Shown: positions 1 to 11,869 of the stretch, piece by piece
Numbering within the stretch: position 1 is the stretch's first letter
Layout of the letters: every line of letters starts with the position of its first letter
Source: Bubalus kerabau
Lineage: Eukaryota > Chordata > Mammalia > Artiodactyla > Bovidae
Assembly: GCF_029407905.1 (NCBI RefSeq)
Contig: NC_073632.1
Location: 58,824,964 to 58,888,963, forward strand
Direction of reading: 5' to 3'
Length of the DNA stretch: 64,000 bases
Translations under genes and position numbers: made by a program
Notes under the pieces: generated by a model
Databases searched by the model: none
Seen by the model: only the letters and a program-made list of their open reading frames with translations
What the model was told of the DNA's origin: nothing

Positions 1-1190
1 CAAAAGGGCATCAAAAACTGCCAGAGTAGTTCTAGAGTCAGAATGGCAGGCGTGGGTCAAAACCATGGCGTGTCTGTTTAACATGTGACGGTTTCCAGTC
101 AGTAGCCCCTGTGGCTAAGAACAAAAAACACCTTCTCAAGGTCCACTCAAATGCCCTGCAGAGGGCACATGCTGCTTGTTTTCTGCCTACAATGGAGGGG
201 GATATTGACCCAGAACTCAAATCTATAGCCAGCTTAAACATTTTACCCATCAGCATGACTGCGGTCACAAAATACTTCTTCTTTCTGTCACTTCTCTTTC
301 AGACTATTGATAAGGTCATTTGGCTGAATCTGTTTGGGACCTGGGTATTATTGACTAGGAGTTAGAAAGGATGATCAGATGTAATAAGCCCAGAAACTAC
401 CTTTCAAATGGGCATATATACTTAAACCACTGTTCCAAGGAGGGTTTTAAATACATCAGCAAACTTGTAAACTAATGCAACACTGCTTGTATTTCTCACT
501 AACCTTAAAACTGATTTTGGTTAAGTGTGATGTTCCCTCTAAGACTATCTGAAACAATGTTATTCACATCCCAATCTTGAGTCTCTTCCATATGTTCTTT
601 TCTTTTTCTTTTATTTCCTGTTTCAGATCCTGTTTGCTTGGCTGATGAGAAATAGACACTACTGTATAAACCATTGCAAATCCCATTTTTTTCTGTAAGC
701 CTGAAAGGGAAAACATATAGCACCCACCTCTAATCACCTGGCAAACACACATAGTGCATATTGCCAGAAGCATTCTTTGTTGAAAGATATTTGTTAATCA
801 TGAAAAAGAATAACTCTCTTAACTAAGCCTTGCTCTTCTGTAGGTCCCAAATTATGTGAGGACATGTGGGTAAAGATCAAAGTTCACCTAGTTCCATGGA
901 TGCTCTCCAAAAAAGCACAATCAGATAAGGTAAAGCTAACCTAGAAGGAAGATGCAGGGACACTGCAGATATATCAGAGGACAAATATCTCTTTGTCAGA
1001 CCATGAAATGGAAACAAATTGAAGCTCAAACCCAGGGACCATTTCAATGAAATGCTACAGGCATAGTAACTGCAAGGTTTGGGACTGATAGTTTTTGCAA
1101 AGAAAAGTGAACCAGAAGAATAATTGCTCTTAAAAAAAAAAAAAAAGCTCCTGAAAGTTATAAACATGAAATCTGGCAGTATATGCATAA
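1..1190. other. AT-rich flank beyond the POU3F2 3' UTR
   Basis: This is unique-looking, AT-rich sequence with no recognisable gene or interspersed repeat. It lies beyond the strongest candidate polyadenylation signal of POU3F2 on the minus strand. TTTATT at about 609-614 (AATAAA on the minus strand) is a possible further-downstream signal, so part of this stretch could belong to a longer transcript. Confidence 0.4.
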
Positions 1191-1192
1191 AA

Positions 1193-1198
1193 TTTATT
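1193..1198 (-). terminator. Candidate distal polyadenylation signal
   Basis: TTTATT on the plus strand reads AATAAA on the minus strand, the gene strand. It lies in an AT-rich context about 2.8 kb past the stop codon. Other AATAAA matches exist between it and the coding region, so this choice is a guess among several. Confidence 0.3.
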
Positions 1199-3639
1199 CC
1201 AAAACTTTATGAAGTATAAAGGAAGGGAAGTGTTTACACACAACTCAACTCAGTCAGTATAAGGTCTAGGGTTTTCCCCCCTTAAAACTTGGCACTATTT
1301 TTAAAATAAAATAAAGATATTTCAATAATTAGAACAAACTACGAAGGTATTGTGCATTTCTGTTTTATGTAGATAATAAAATATTACTTTAACATAAATA
1401 TATAAGGATCTCTGCGTTTTTATTTTCCCCACAAGCACAACCAAATGTACCAAAACAAAGTATTTTTAAAGAGACTAAACAAAAAAAAAAATTACATCCC
1501 ATATAGATTTTGCTTACCTACTCATTTAAAGCTACAGAAAAACAGTTTCCAGAACCTTTTTGCTTTAAAAGAAATAAATATACATTGAGGCAGGCCACTT
1601 AAAAATGATATGAAAATATTTCCCTGGGTAGCATTTAAAAAAAGAAAATAGACAAAGAAACATTTAAACTATTTCTGCATTTCAAAAGACAGATATTAAA
1701 CATATATACATAGTGGTAAGGTTCAGTGGTAACTTTCATCTTAGTAAACCTATGCGAGTTAGAGGCTACAGACACATCCCCTGAACTCCAGCTTCTGACC
1801 TTACCCACTTGGTAATAAGAATTTGAAAATTCATTTCCTCCCTTTACCATTGGCTCTATGCCCTGCTCTGGATTGCTTCTCTAAAGGCCAGTTCCCACAC
1901 CTCAGGAACAGGCGGCATGATGCACCCCCAAGGAGCTCCATGCCCATCTCCTTGAGACCTTCACTGGGGGAAATGAAATACAGGCAAATAAATATGCCCA
2001 TTTATAAGCCATCATTTATCTTGCAAAAACACTGAAAATGAAACAATCACAGGTGTTTGAAAAGACAATATAAAGCATAGTTCCTAAAACCTTAACTACT
2101 AATTGCAATGCTAATTTGATGCTGAACCATCATTTTCTGGTAGTGAGAATTTAATTTTTTAAAATAAAAATTTGTCTAAGACCTAACCAGGAAAAAAAGC
2201 CCCAAACTTAAAAGGTGAATACAAAGTATTTTCCCTTTTAGCGCCCTTTTGTGCTGATTATTATTTAATATTTTAACTGATCACAGTTTAATGGTATTTA
2301 TTTTCAGTAAAGTTACAAGTTTTTTTTTTTTTTTTCCCCACTTAAACTTCTCGATAGAGTCTTTTGTTAAGGGAGTCAACCGTTTTCCATCAAGAAAAGG
2401 TAAAAAAAAAAAAAACGCACTTAAAACTGTTAACAAAGGGAGAGTAGGAAGGATTGAAAATAACATTGTTTTCCTATACTTCATTTGGCTTCTTTAGTAA
2501 AAGAGGGGGGAAAGCTGTCCAAGTCAAACTGGTATGTTTTGTAATAAATTACATACGAATAGGGTGTGGGACCTTATATATGATTTGATAAACAAATGAG
2601 CTAGTGAAGACAAAAGTCAGCCTAGAGTGGAGATATTCTCTGTAGGCATGTGGGTATTTTGTGTGCTAAGAATCATAGTCTATGCATACACCATTAAGTT
2701 CCCAGATTATTTTATGTTAAAAAAAAAAAAGCTATTAGAGGAACAAAGTTTAACTGCTGCTGTCAGCACAAATAATTCCTCATAATTAAGTTATTAAAAC
2801 TGAAGGCAAACAACTGAGCGGTGGTGTCTGAAGATATATATTTCCCTTGTTCCTTTCAAGGTGCCACTTTCCTTCTCTTGGACAACTCTGAAAATGTATT
2901 TAACCTCGGCATTTCCTCTGAGCTCTTTCACAATGGGCCCCGCCTGATAAAATGAAGCAATCAGTCACTCACTATCGATTTCGCTTTTTCTCCCCTCCAC
3001 AACCTCCCCCAGAAACACTGCCTGAAAATGAAGTTTACTTTGTGGCTGGTCACCGAAACCAATGCTTCACTTTCATTTTTGTATTCCAAACAGGATTCTT
3101 GCCTTGGATAAAGCGGGTAGAACATGCCCATTTCCTGAAAGCAGAGAATTGTTTATTTTGTATGAAGTCGATCGGGTTTGCTTTGGTAAAAGGAGCAAAT
3201 AAACATTATCCTAATGTAAGGAGATGGGATCTGAAGGTAACCAAAGTTCACAAACAGTAGGAATAAGGAGGGGCAACACAAGAGCATTAGAAACGGAGAG
3301 TGGCCAAAAGCTGGCTTCAACTCTCTCCCAGAAATCAAACCAAACCCAACCCGGCAATTTCAAAATTAACGGTGGGAGAAAGAAAAAACATGCTCGTGAA
3401 TTTGTTCATGTAAACTTCAATTTTCCTGCAGTGCAAATTTATGTGGTTATGTTTTGCCTACATCAAAGAACGTGTGTATTTTTCCCTTTCCTGATGGGGA
3501 TCCACATTGAATAAACACAGCAGCATGTGCCAACACCGAGCATCAGGAGCTGTGTTTTGTATTTACTACGGTTTGGTGGAATTTTTTTTTTTCTTTTTGG
3601 TAATTTATTTAGTTTTGCCAGGTATTTAACTCAGTGCTC

Positions 3640-3643
<4 letters not shown>

Positions 3644-3715
<72 letters not shown>
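3644..3715. repeat. Compound microsatellite (TC)n(AC)n
   Basis: About twenty TC units are followed directly by about fifteen AC units. The tract lies in the probable POU3F2 3' UTR, where on the gene strand it reads (GT)n(GA)n. Such tracts vary in length between individuals. Confidence 0.95.
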
Positions 3716-3719
<4 letters not shown>

Positions 3720-3991
3720 CTTACTCTCTCTAGGAGACACTCCACTCCATTGCCTGGGTACTAGTCTGTAAAGGTCAAAACATCATTACACCTGCTACCG
3801 TTTAAAGGATAGTCCAGTGCCTTAGTTGTTTTCCTTATTATTATTTTTTTTCTTTTTAAGGGACGGGGAAATAATAATTAAAAAGAAAATAACAATCAGA
3901 AGTTAGAGAGGGAACAAGAGGGTCGGGAAAGGGCCGCGGACCAAAGGGGAGGGGGAGCCCCGCGCTCTGCCCCTCCCCCTCCCGCTTGAGT

Positions 3992-4875
3992 TCACTGGAC
4001 GGGTGTCTGCACCCCGTGGTGTGGTGGCGTGTCCCTACTCCCCCCGTACACATCCTCGGCGCCCGGCAGAGTCCCTCCGGGAGGGGTCATCCTTTTCTCT
4101 TTCTGTCTCCTGTTACAAAACCAAACTCTCACCACCTCCTTCTCCAGCTGTAAGCTGTCCGCGAGGGAGGTGATCTCCTGGGCCGAGGGCTTGGGGCATT
4201 TGAGGAAATGGCTCTCCAGAGCCCCCTTGACGCTCACCTCGATGGAGGTCCGCTTTTTCCTCTTGCGCCCCTGCGCTGCGATCTTGTCTATGCTCGTGGG
4301 GCTGCCCGAGGACGAGTCCGCCTCCTCCAACCACTTGTTCAACAAAGGCTTCAGCTTGCACATGTTCTTGAAGCTCAGCTGCAGGGCCTCAAACCTGCAG
4401 ATGGTGGTCTGCGAGAACACGTTGCCGTACAGAGTGCCCAGCGCCAGCCCCACGTCCGCTTGGGTAAATCCCAGTTTGATCCGCCGCTGCTTGAACTGCT
4501 TGGCAAACTGCTCCAGGTCATCCGAGGTCGGCGTGTCCTCATCCGAGTGCGGGTCGTGGTGCGCGCCCGGGTGGCCAGGCGGGCCCTGCGGGGGCGGCGG
4601 GGGCGGTGGCTGCTGGTGCGCGTGCGAGTGCGGGTGCGGGTGGTGGTCCGCGTGGTGCGGTTCGTCGTGCGCGTCCCGCAGGCCGTGGTGGTGCAGCCCC
4701 GCCGGCTGCCCGCCGGCGCCCAGCATACCGTTCACGGTGAAGCTGGGCTGCGAGTAGAGCAAGCCGCCGTTGGACGCTCCCATGGAGGGCGGAAGGTGCG
4801 CCGCAGCCGCTGCGCTCCGCCATGCCCCGGGCCCCGGGTGGTGGTTGGCGGCGTGGTGCACCAGATGCGGTGGCC

Positions 4876-4915
<40 letters not shown>

Positions 4916-5308
4916 TTGTTGCTGCTGCTGCTGCTGCAGAGTACCCGGCCCGTGCAGCTCGTCGCCTCGGCCGCCCTGCTGTACCACCACCGAGGGCTTG
5001 ATGTCCGGCTGGCCCAGGGGGCTGGTGGACCAGGGGGAGCCGTCGCCGCCGCCCCCGCCGCCACCCCCGCCCCCGCCGCCGCCGCCACCGCCCCCGCCGC
5101 CGCCGCCGTGGGACAGCGCGGTGATCCACTGGTGAGCGTGGCTGAGCGGGTGCCCGTTACTCTGCAGCGCGCCGTAGTCGCCCTGCACCAGGCTCTGCGC
5201 CTCGCGGTAGCCCCCCGCGCCCTGCTGCATGCCGCCCGGCGGCTCGGTGTGCACGATGGAGGCGCTGGAGGTGAGCAGGCTGTAGTGGTTAGACGCTGCG
5301 GTCGCCAT
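3992..5308 (-). CDS. POU3F2: POU domain, class 3, transcription factor 2 (BRN2/OCT7)
   Basis: This is a complete single-exon frame of 438 codons plus TGA; human POU3F2 has 443 residues. By family knowledge it is a nuclear transcription factor that binds octamer-type DNA and drives neural progenitor and neuroendocrine hypothalamic programmes. The N-terminal half is low complexity: a 21-glycine run (residues 68-88), a 20-glutamine run (125-144), a His-rich stretch and a Pro run. The POU-specific domain is at about 257-331. The homeodomain is at about 349-408, with a basic N-terminal arm (RKRKKRTS) and recognition helix VWFCNRRQKEKR, both intact. The start ATG is at 5308, chosen because MATAASNHYS is the family N terminus and the context is strong (G at -3 and +4). 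The frame stays open 83 codons upstream, but that stretch is GC-rich, unlike the family, and probably 5' UTR. Class III POU genes are typically intronless, so a single exon does not imply a retrocopy. CpG-island context and intact domains support the functional locus. Confidence 0.97.
4877..4936 (-). repeat. POU3F2: CAG/CAA tract encoding polyglutamine
   Basis: Twenty glutamine codons are uninterrupted by other residues. Fifteen are CAG and five are CAA (residues 130-133 and 140). The CAA interruptions break up the pure CAG run, which in other genes tends to stabilise tract length. Confidence 0.95.
5045..5107 (-). repeat. POU3F2: GGN tract encoding polyglycine
   Basis: Twenty-one consecutive glycine codons (residues 68-88) lie between a His codon at 5108-5110 and an Asp codon at 5042-5044. 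The tract is very GC-rich and a likely site of length variation and sequencing error. The five-residue difference from the human protein probably lies here or in the glutamine tract; this is inference, not an alignment. Confidence 0.9.
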
Positions 5309-5640
5309 GACTCTCGGAGCCGGACTGAGCGCTCCGGTTAAAGGAGCCGCGCATTTGACAGTTACTTTTTCGCCTCGGGCTCCTCTCCTCGCTCGCTTTC
5401 CGTCTCTCTCCTCTCTCTCTCTCCCAGCCAGCAGGCAGCTCCGACGCCCGCTCCGACGCCTTCTGTGGCTGCTCCTGCTATTACTGCCGCCGCCGCCGCC
5501 TCCCGCCCGCCCGCCCTCGCTCTCTTTCTCCTCCTCTCCCTCCTTGCTCTCGCTCACTCTCCGACTAGCTCAGCGCTCCCCCCTCTCCCTGCTCTCTCCA
5601 GCTCTCTCCCGCTCTCTTGGCAGCGCCAGCTCGCAGCGGC
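5309..5640 (-). other. POU3F2: Probable 5' UTR of POU3F2
   Basis: This GC-rich, GA/CT-repetitive sequence sits immediately upstream of the start codon on the minus strand, between the coding region and the promoter motifs. It stays open in the coding frame back to 5557 but has no family-like protein sequence there. The transcription start is not visible. Confidence 0.5.
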
Positions 5641-5760
5641 ACGCGCCTGGGCCCCGCCCCCTCCACCCCCTCCCATTGGCTCCGCGCCCTTTGATTTACG
5701 TGGATACCGCTAGCAACCTCCCAGGCCGGCGCCACTGATTGGCGCAGAGATGCCCCCTCC
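5641..5760 (-). promoter_or_regulatory. POU3F2: POU3F2 proximal promoter
   Basis: On the gene strand this segment carries a GC box (5651-5660), a CCAAT box (5675-5679), a second CCAAT box (about 5737-5742) and a TCF/LEF-like CTTTGAT (plus-strand letters, 5689-5695). There is no TATA box at a sensible distance, as is usual for a CpG-island developmental promoter. The motifs are seen directly; their use is inferred. Confidence 0.6.
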
Positions 5761-8700
5761 TCCTCCCCCCCACCCCGGGCGCGGAGTCCTTTTAGCTGTT
5801 CTCTGATCCACCCCCCCGCCCCATTCAGATTCTCAGAGTTCTCACCTCCCCTTCTCCCCCACCCCCGGCCTCCTCCGACCCTCTAGGATGGGCCCGCCCC
5901 CCATCTGTCTCCCAAGCAGACGCGCCTGGCGGTCCGGGCGGAGAAGTGGCGGGGGGCGGGGGCGCCCCGGCCCTCTATCGACCACAGCCACTTGCAAGAC
6001 TTGGGTGGCGGTGGGGGGGCGGGGTGTCGGTCCACCTTCTCCTCCCAATAGGGCGGGAGAAGGAGTGAAGAAAGAGGAAGAGAAAGGCTGAGTCCCCACA
6101 AGCCAGAGGGAGTCCTACTTTTATTCACCTTGGGACACACACACACACACACACATACACCCCAACGTCTCATACCTAGAGCCAGAAGTCAGGCTACACC
6201 CCCCCTCACACATACACACGTTGAAGTCTCCTTTCCCCAACTGTTAGAATTTCAGTGCCCATGTGCTTCTTGCTCCAGGTGTGACATTTTTGCCTCCCCA
6301 AAGGTGCTTTTATTCGCCTCTCCCCACCCCGCTAGCGCCAGATCTCTTCCTTTTAGGTTCCAGACCCGATGGTCTTCCAGCACCTCGGGGTGAGGACCCC
6401 ATTAAAGGCAGGCTCCACCGGCGCCTCGGTTTTGTAAGAGACTACTTGTTCAGGAGCGGAGGAGTTGCCTGTTCTAACAGCACAGCGGTCTGGACTGAAA
6501 ACAAAACAAAACTCTAAAAGTCTCTGACACATTCAAACAATGGGGGCGCGCACAGGTTTGGGTTTAGGGAAAACTAGGATCCTACTCGAGTAGACCTTCA
6601 CTTTGTGACAGGAGCGCTGTCAAGGGGGTGTTCGGCCTCTGGGTAAGGGGCAGGGAGGCACCAAGGGCGGCTTCGACTGCGTGAGCGCTTTCCGTGTTCC
6701 TTGAGTTTTTGGATGCAACTTTTTCCGTTAGCTGCTTCGAAAGAGAGGAAGAGCGAGTGAAGGAAAATGGGCTGTACTAGGGGAATCTTCCGAATCCTAA
6801 ACTTCGGCGGACGCCAGCGGGTGGGGTGGTCTAACTTAGCTTCCAGGCGCTCACTGGCGAAGCTGTCTGCTTAGCCTTCAGCAGAGAACTCCAGAGCGAG
6901 ACTGCGGGACCCTGCACCGGCAGTACGGTTCTACCCAGCACGAGCGCGTCGCGCCGTCAGCGCCGCAGCCACCTGGAGCAGGTGCCTGCCGCCGCTTTCG
7001 GAGTCTGCTAGCAAGGGTAGGAGGATCCGGCGCAGGCCGGTGCTGGAGCAGCGGAGCAACCACGCACGTTCGAGTGTACCGCGCGAATACTGCAAAGCGA
7101 ATCAGAAGTTGCTGCCCTGGAAGGGGGTGAGGGGGTAAAAACCCAACCACAGGGAAAGTGAATTGCGTCCGCACCTCTCACCCTCCGCCCTCCGACCCTC
7201 CGTCGTTGCCCTTAGCGCTGGCGTTGCCGGCGATCGTGAGTTTGTGAGGGAAGCCAAATCAACGCTCAAGGGGAGCACTTTGGGGCCTCCGAGCATCTTA
7301 ATCTAGACAGCAAAGTGGAACGGGCCAGAGAATTCATCATGACTAACGAGGAGCGGAGGTCTTTGGGGAGTGGCTGAGCTGTTTATAAATCACCGCGTTG
7401 AGCACTCGCCCGGGCAAGGCGCTTTGGCGGAGAATTTCCACGTGCCCTGTGTTTATGAGCGTGTGTGGGGGAGAGAGAGAGAAATGGTTAGGGGAGGGGC
7501 GAGCCCACAGGCTGCCAACCGAACGGACCTGCATCCCCCCACGCGCGCACCCGCGCGGCGAGGCGAGGACACACACCTTCTGGCGCTGGGTTCTCGCGCA
7601 AGCGCGGAGCCACTCTGGCCGCGCGCCTGGGGGCTGCTAGGAATCCCGTAACTTTGCCCGGCTAGGAAAAAATGAAAAAGTCCAAGCCTGGAAGCGCGCA
7701 GACTCGGCCGCTGGCGCCCGCGGCTGCTCGACCGGGAGTGAAGGGGCTGGGCGGAGGGCAGGACCGCCTCCCTTAGCAGCGTCTCCGTGTCCCCAGCGCT
7801 GGGCGCCTGGCTCTCCTGGGGCTTTGGGAGCGCACGGGCCACTCGCCAGCCGCGTCCTGGCCCAACCCGCCGCGCCTCTTTTCATCACCTCCACCCCCTC
7901 ACCCCCCCCACCCCGCTACCCCCGGCCGCCGGCTGTCCTCCTCCCCAACCGCTCGGCTGGGAGAACTCGGAGCTCCCACAGATGGAAGGATCCAGCCGCC
8001 GGGAAGGGCCGCGTCCGGATGCTGAAAAGCTCGCCCCCTCCCCCTTCCGGGGCAGGTGTCTGCTTTTCTCTGGATTTGATTTCTCATTTCTCAAGGGACA
8101 AGGCCCTTTGCAGCCGGTGGGAGTGAAACACTCGAGGGAAGAAAAAGGTTTCCAATCTCCGAGGGAACCGAGGCGGCCAGACTCGGAGTCAGTTTAAAAT
8201 TCCCCCCAACCCACACCCTCCTCTTCTTCTGCCTCCCTTCCCCCAGTTTCAGGCTTTGGGCGCTGGGGTTTTGGGTGGGGAAGCAAGAATAGGCTGCATG
8301 TGTACATCCAAACTTCCTGTCTGCAGCGGGACTTCACTGACGATGACTGCTCGGAGATTCATCCCATGCTGACGTCCCAGGTCTCCACTCCACCCCTTCC
8401 CCCCACCTTCGCTTCATTTCGCTGGCAGGCAACGGAGCCGAAACATTCCCAACAGGGTAAGCCGGGTGGTTCTACTCGATTAATGCACCCAATAAATCCC
8501 CGGGAGTACACAAAGCACTGCCCTACCCCTGAGCCTCAGCCTCTGCACCCCACCCCCACCCCCGCAGCCTGGCCAATCACCGGGCGGGCTGGGCTGGGCG
8601 CGCACAGTGTCTCTGGGTACCACCTCCCCCCGCGCCACCCCCGCCTCTCCGCCTGTCGCCGGAGGCCCGGTTGGCGCGAACGCCGGGTCCTGGGTACCTC

Positions 8701-9200
8701 GGCTTCCAGTCTGCCTCCCGGCGAAGCCCCTTCCTGGGGCTCCAGGAACCTCAGAGGTTTTAGACCCCCGATGAGGGGTTTTTGGTCCTCCCTTCCTTTC
8801 CTCCCACCGTCGTGGGCGCCTTTCTTTGCGGCTGACACCACCGGAGCAGAGTCCACGCGTCTCCCTGCATTTCTCCACCCTCATAAAAGCACGTTGAAAG
8901 TGTCTCGGGGAGACACCTCCAGGTTTTGATTCAGCTCATTCCCTTTCACTGTTCAAAGCACTGTTCAAATACAGAGGCTGCTTACGTTGACGTGGAGAGG
9001 ATTTCAAACAAACCTAAAATGCTTTGAACTGACAAGGTGTCTTGATATCTCCCTCACTCCAGTACAGTTCCCCGAGATCACTGGCTAGGACAATGGCTGA
9101 GCAAGCTGTTCACGCGGGCCTCGCAGCCTCCTTGGCTGACTGCTGGGTTCCCCGGGCCCCTTTCACGAGAACAAGCTCCAGGCGTCCTGAGCAACCTCAC
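5761..9200. promoter_or_regulatory. CpG-rich upstream domain of POU3F2
   Basis: GC- and CpG-rich sequence continues about 3.4 kb upstream of the promoter without any interspersed repeat. Several long open frames occur by chance, as expected in GC-rich DNA; none resembles a known protein. A broad CpG domain like this is typical of Polycomb-regulated developmental genes. Short CA runs occur at about 6136-6153. Confidence 0.6.
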
Positions 9201-11860
9201 CAGCCCATCCCCTTCCTCTAGGTCTCAGCAAGGGCTCTGCTGAGTCGGTATCCTGACCTGGACTGGTCTGAGGAATTGGTGCGGACTTCCTACTGCACTG
9301 CTTGGAGAGAAAATAACTCAGAATCTGAGCTAAACCAAAAAGATATTTATCCCCACATTGTCACACTTCTCAAAAGCGTGAGCCAGACCTGGGTCTTAGT
9401 AGTGCCCAGCACCTTGACCAGAATCTCCCAAAGTCTTCACATGAGTAACACTAATGATATCAACCTGTACACTCTAATTTGAACTCGATTTTAACTTTAT
9501 CTAGTAAACACACACCATGTGTAAAATATCATTTATTGTATTGCTCCATACCAAGTCTTGGCAGAAAAACCGCCATGATCACTCCTAAACATTGAGCTGA
9601 AAGGATGCACTTATTAAGATAGAGGTGAGATGGTATTTATTCATTTGATAGATCTTAATTTATTTCTTATTGATGTTTTAATAGTTTTATGATAATGGAA
9701 ATCAGGAAACAAAGGGAATTTTCTTCCAGGGTGGCAGCTGGTTTAAACTTGGGTAAAATTACCTACTGGGATTTTCTTTTTAATATATCCACCTTGGAGG
9801 ATTCTAAGTCCCTTCTCTTATTCTCCTTTCTCCCTTATTCCAGTCATTGTATTCCTGTACTTTCTGCTCTTCTGCTAGTATCCAGGAGTTGTTTGAGAGC
9901 TTCCCCACATTTAAATGGAACTTCTTTGCTAAGGGCCTACAGAATGTCAAAACTGAGGTTTCCACTTTAGAGCTTCAGCTTTAAACAACCAATCCACACA
10001 AAGAGGCAGCTGGCTCCTTTAATGAAAACCTCCTTAGAGCTTGAAGACTTACAGGCTTAGAGATGCATTTGTAAGAAGCAAGGAAAATGCATTTCCAAGC
10101 TGCCAGTTCTTGTGAGACACAATAAACATTTACTTTTAAAAAGAACAGAAATTAATATCTTTAATTATGCAGCACAATGTCTTCCCAATTAAAAAAATTC
10201 CACATAGATTTATATGTTATTGTCTATATATACATTTTACAAGTTTCTAAATGTGCATCCGTCTCCATGTCATAAACGGTTTTGAAGAAGGAAAAGTTTT
10301 CTGAAAGTTGAAACGCCCATTCTTCATACTCTTGCCAAATCTGTGTTTGTCCATGTCTCACATACGGATGATTCTATTTTATCTTTACTACTGTGTAAAC
10401 CAGTAAGATGTAATGTTCTAAGTTCAGTATTGTAAAATGAAATTATTTGAATTTGTGGATATTCTGTTTCTCCTTTTCCTCATGTTCTCAATCTTATCAT
10501 TATAAGTGACCCCCTCTTTTGTAGTCCACAAGTGAATATTTTATAGACAGGCATGACTTGAAGACTTCTAAAACCATATCACGCAGGCAGTCTAGCTATT
10601 TCAAGGATTACATTGAGTAATTTATCAAAGAAAGTCTGCTAAATTTTGAGTGGTGAATATGAGGCCTTACAGGGGAGAGAGCATAAAGGACACATTCCAT
10701 CAGTGTACAAGGCAAATTCTATTTGGCATTAATACAGCTTGTTTATACTGAAATAGGGACACAACATGAGGGGATTGGTGGCTCTTAGTTACCTTTCTGA
10801 AATTTCCTTTTCAAAGGACTAACATTCAATGACTTCCTAACAATGAAGCCTGAAGGTGTTTCCCACCCTTATCCCTTCCCCTAAAGCAGGAGGAAATGGC
10901 AACTTTTTAATAGATAAAAGTAATTTCAACAGAAACCTCCTTCGCTCCAAAGCTTTTGGAGATAGTACTGAGATTAAGTTCTTGCCACAGTCCTTTCTCT
11001 TTCTTATCTTCTGGGGCACAGTCTGAGAAGCAGAAGGAGGGGCCAAGAGCACCCCCACACACCTGTGCACAGGTGCAGGGGAAGAGTATCCTCCGCTACT
11101 TTATGGTGATGTGTCCAAGATTTAGGGCTGGGTTTCCATCACTGGGGGAAACAAGGCTGCATTTAGTTGAAGTCGGACTTCATTTTTCTTATTCTGGTTG
11201 GACAGAGTATGGATACAAATCCCCGCTAAAGTGTAAGAATGCACTAAGTCCTATTGTTAGTGTCCTGGTGCACTGAGCTAAGTTTTTCTTTTGTACAGTT
11301 GACCACAGCGATAATAGCTGTGGACTGGGACCTTCTTCTAGATCTCTGAGTTTCAATACTGTCATTCTAGGCACTTTGGGGCTTAGTGAAGCTAGAGATG
11401 ACTATTTTTTAAATAGAATGGTTTCCAGAATGTGGGTCCTGGGAATGCAGAGGCTGGCATTGTCTGGAAGAAGACTCAGAAAAAAGGAGCCTTAGGTTGG
11501 AGCAATGAGACCATCTCACCCCTCTGGTCTTTGCTGCGAGTTTTGATGGTAATCTGGGGCAGCTGGGTCCCAGCATTAAATGCAAAAATAGGAAAACAGG
11601 ACAGGCAGAGTCACAGGCCTGATCATATTGACGCCCTAGGTCAGAGGAAGAGAATAATGAATAGACGAGGAGCTCGTGGAAGGGAACTTAATTAACCTTG
11701 GGAGAGTGAAAGAAAGTCAGAGATCAAGCCTAGGTCCGTGGTTTAGGATGCTTATATTTACGTGAATGTGCGGGGTGGAGGAGTAGTCTGCTTCGTGCAT
11801 TATACTAACCTTTTTTAAAAAAAAACACTGAAAAAAGCTGGAGTTGGTGCCCCTCAGGGG
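9201..11860. other. Repeat-free upstream intergenic DNA
   Basis: This is AT-rich, unique-looking sequence with no recognised gene or transposon. The part at about 9960-10330 contains several AT-rich homeodomain/POU-type words (ATGCAT, TTAATTATGC, CAATTAAA) and is the best candidate for a regulatory element here. Confidence 0.4.
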
Positions 11861-11869
11861 CATCCAACC

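Larger units (their letters stand above)
1191..3991 (-). other. POU3F2: Probable 3' UTR of POU3F2
   Basis: The stretch directly follows the POU3F2 stop codon on the minus strand. It is AT-rich, carries no interspersed repeat and has no convincing reading frame. Candidate poly(A) signals read on the minus strand lie at 3604-3609, about 2298-2303 and 1193-1198. I take the last as the likely distal end, which gives a UTR of about 2.8 kb. Several poly(A)/poly(T) runs and one compound microsatellite (3644-3715) lie inside it. The true cleavage site cannot be fixed from sequence alone. Confidence 0.45.

Noticed and set aside
3644..3715. CRISPR-like or tandem-array reading of the dinucleotide tract and other repeats
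   Set aside because: These are simple microsatellites in a mammalian genome. There are no spaced direct repeats.
4208..5341. A 377-codon open frame antisense to POU3F2
   Set aside because: It is a mirror of the GC-rich coding strand with long Leu and Ala runs that reflect the CAG and GGC tracts. There is no domain and no independent support.
5309..5557. Extension of the POU3F2 frame 83 codons upstream to another ATG
   Set aside because: The added residues are low-complexity and GC-driven and do not match the family N terminus, and the downstream ATG has a strong context. It is more likely 5' UTR.
8300..8929. A 209-codon plus-strand frame in the CpG-rich domain
   Set aside because: GC-rich chance frame, with proline- and arginine-rich sequence that has no recognisable domain or splice context.
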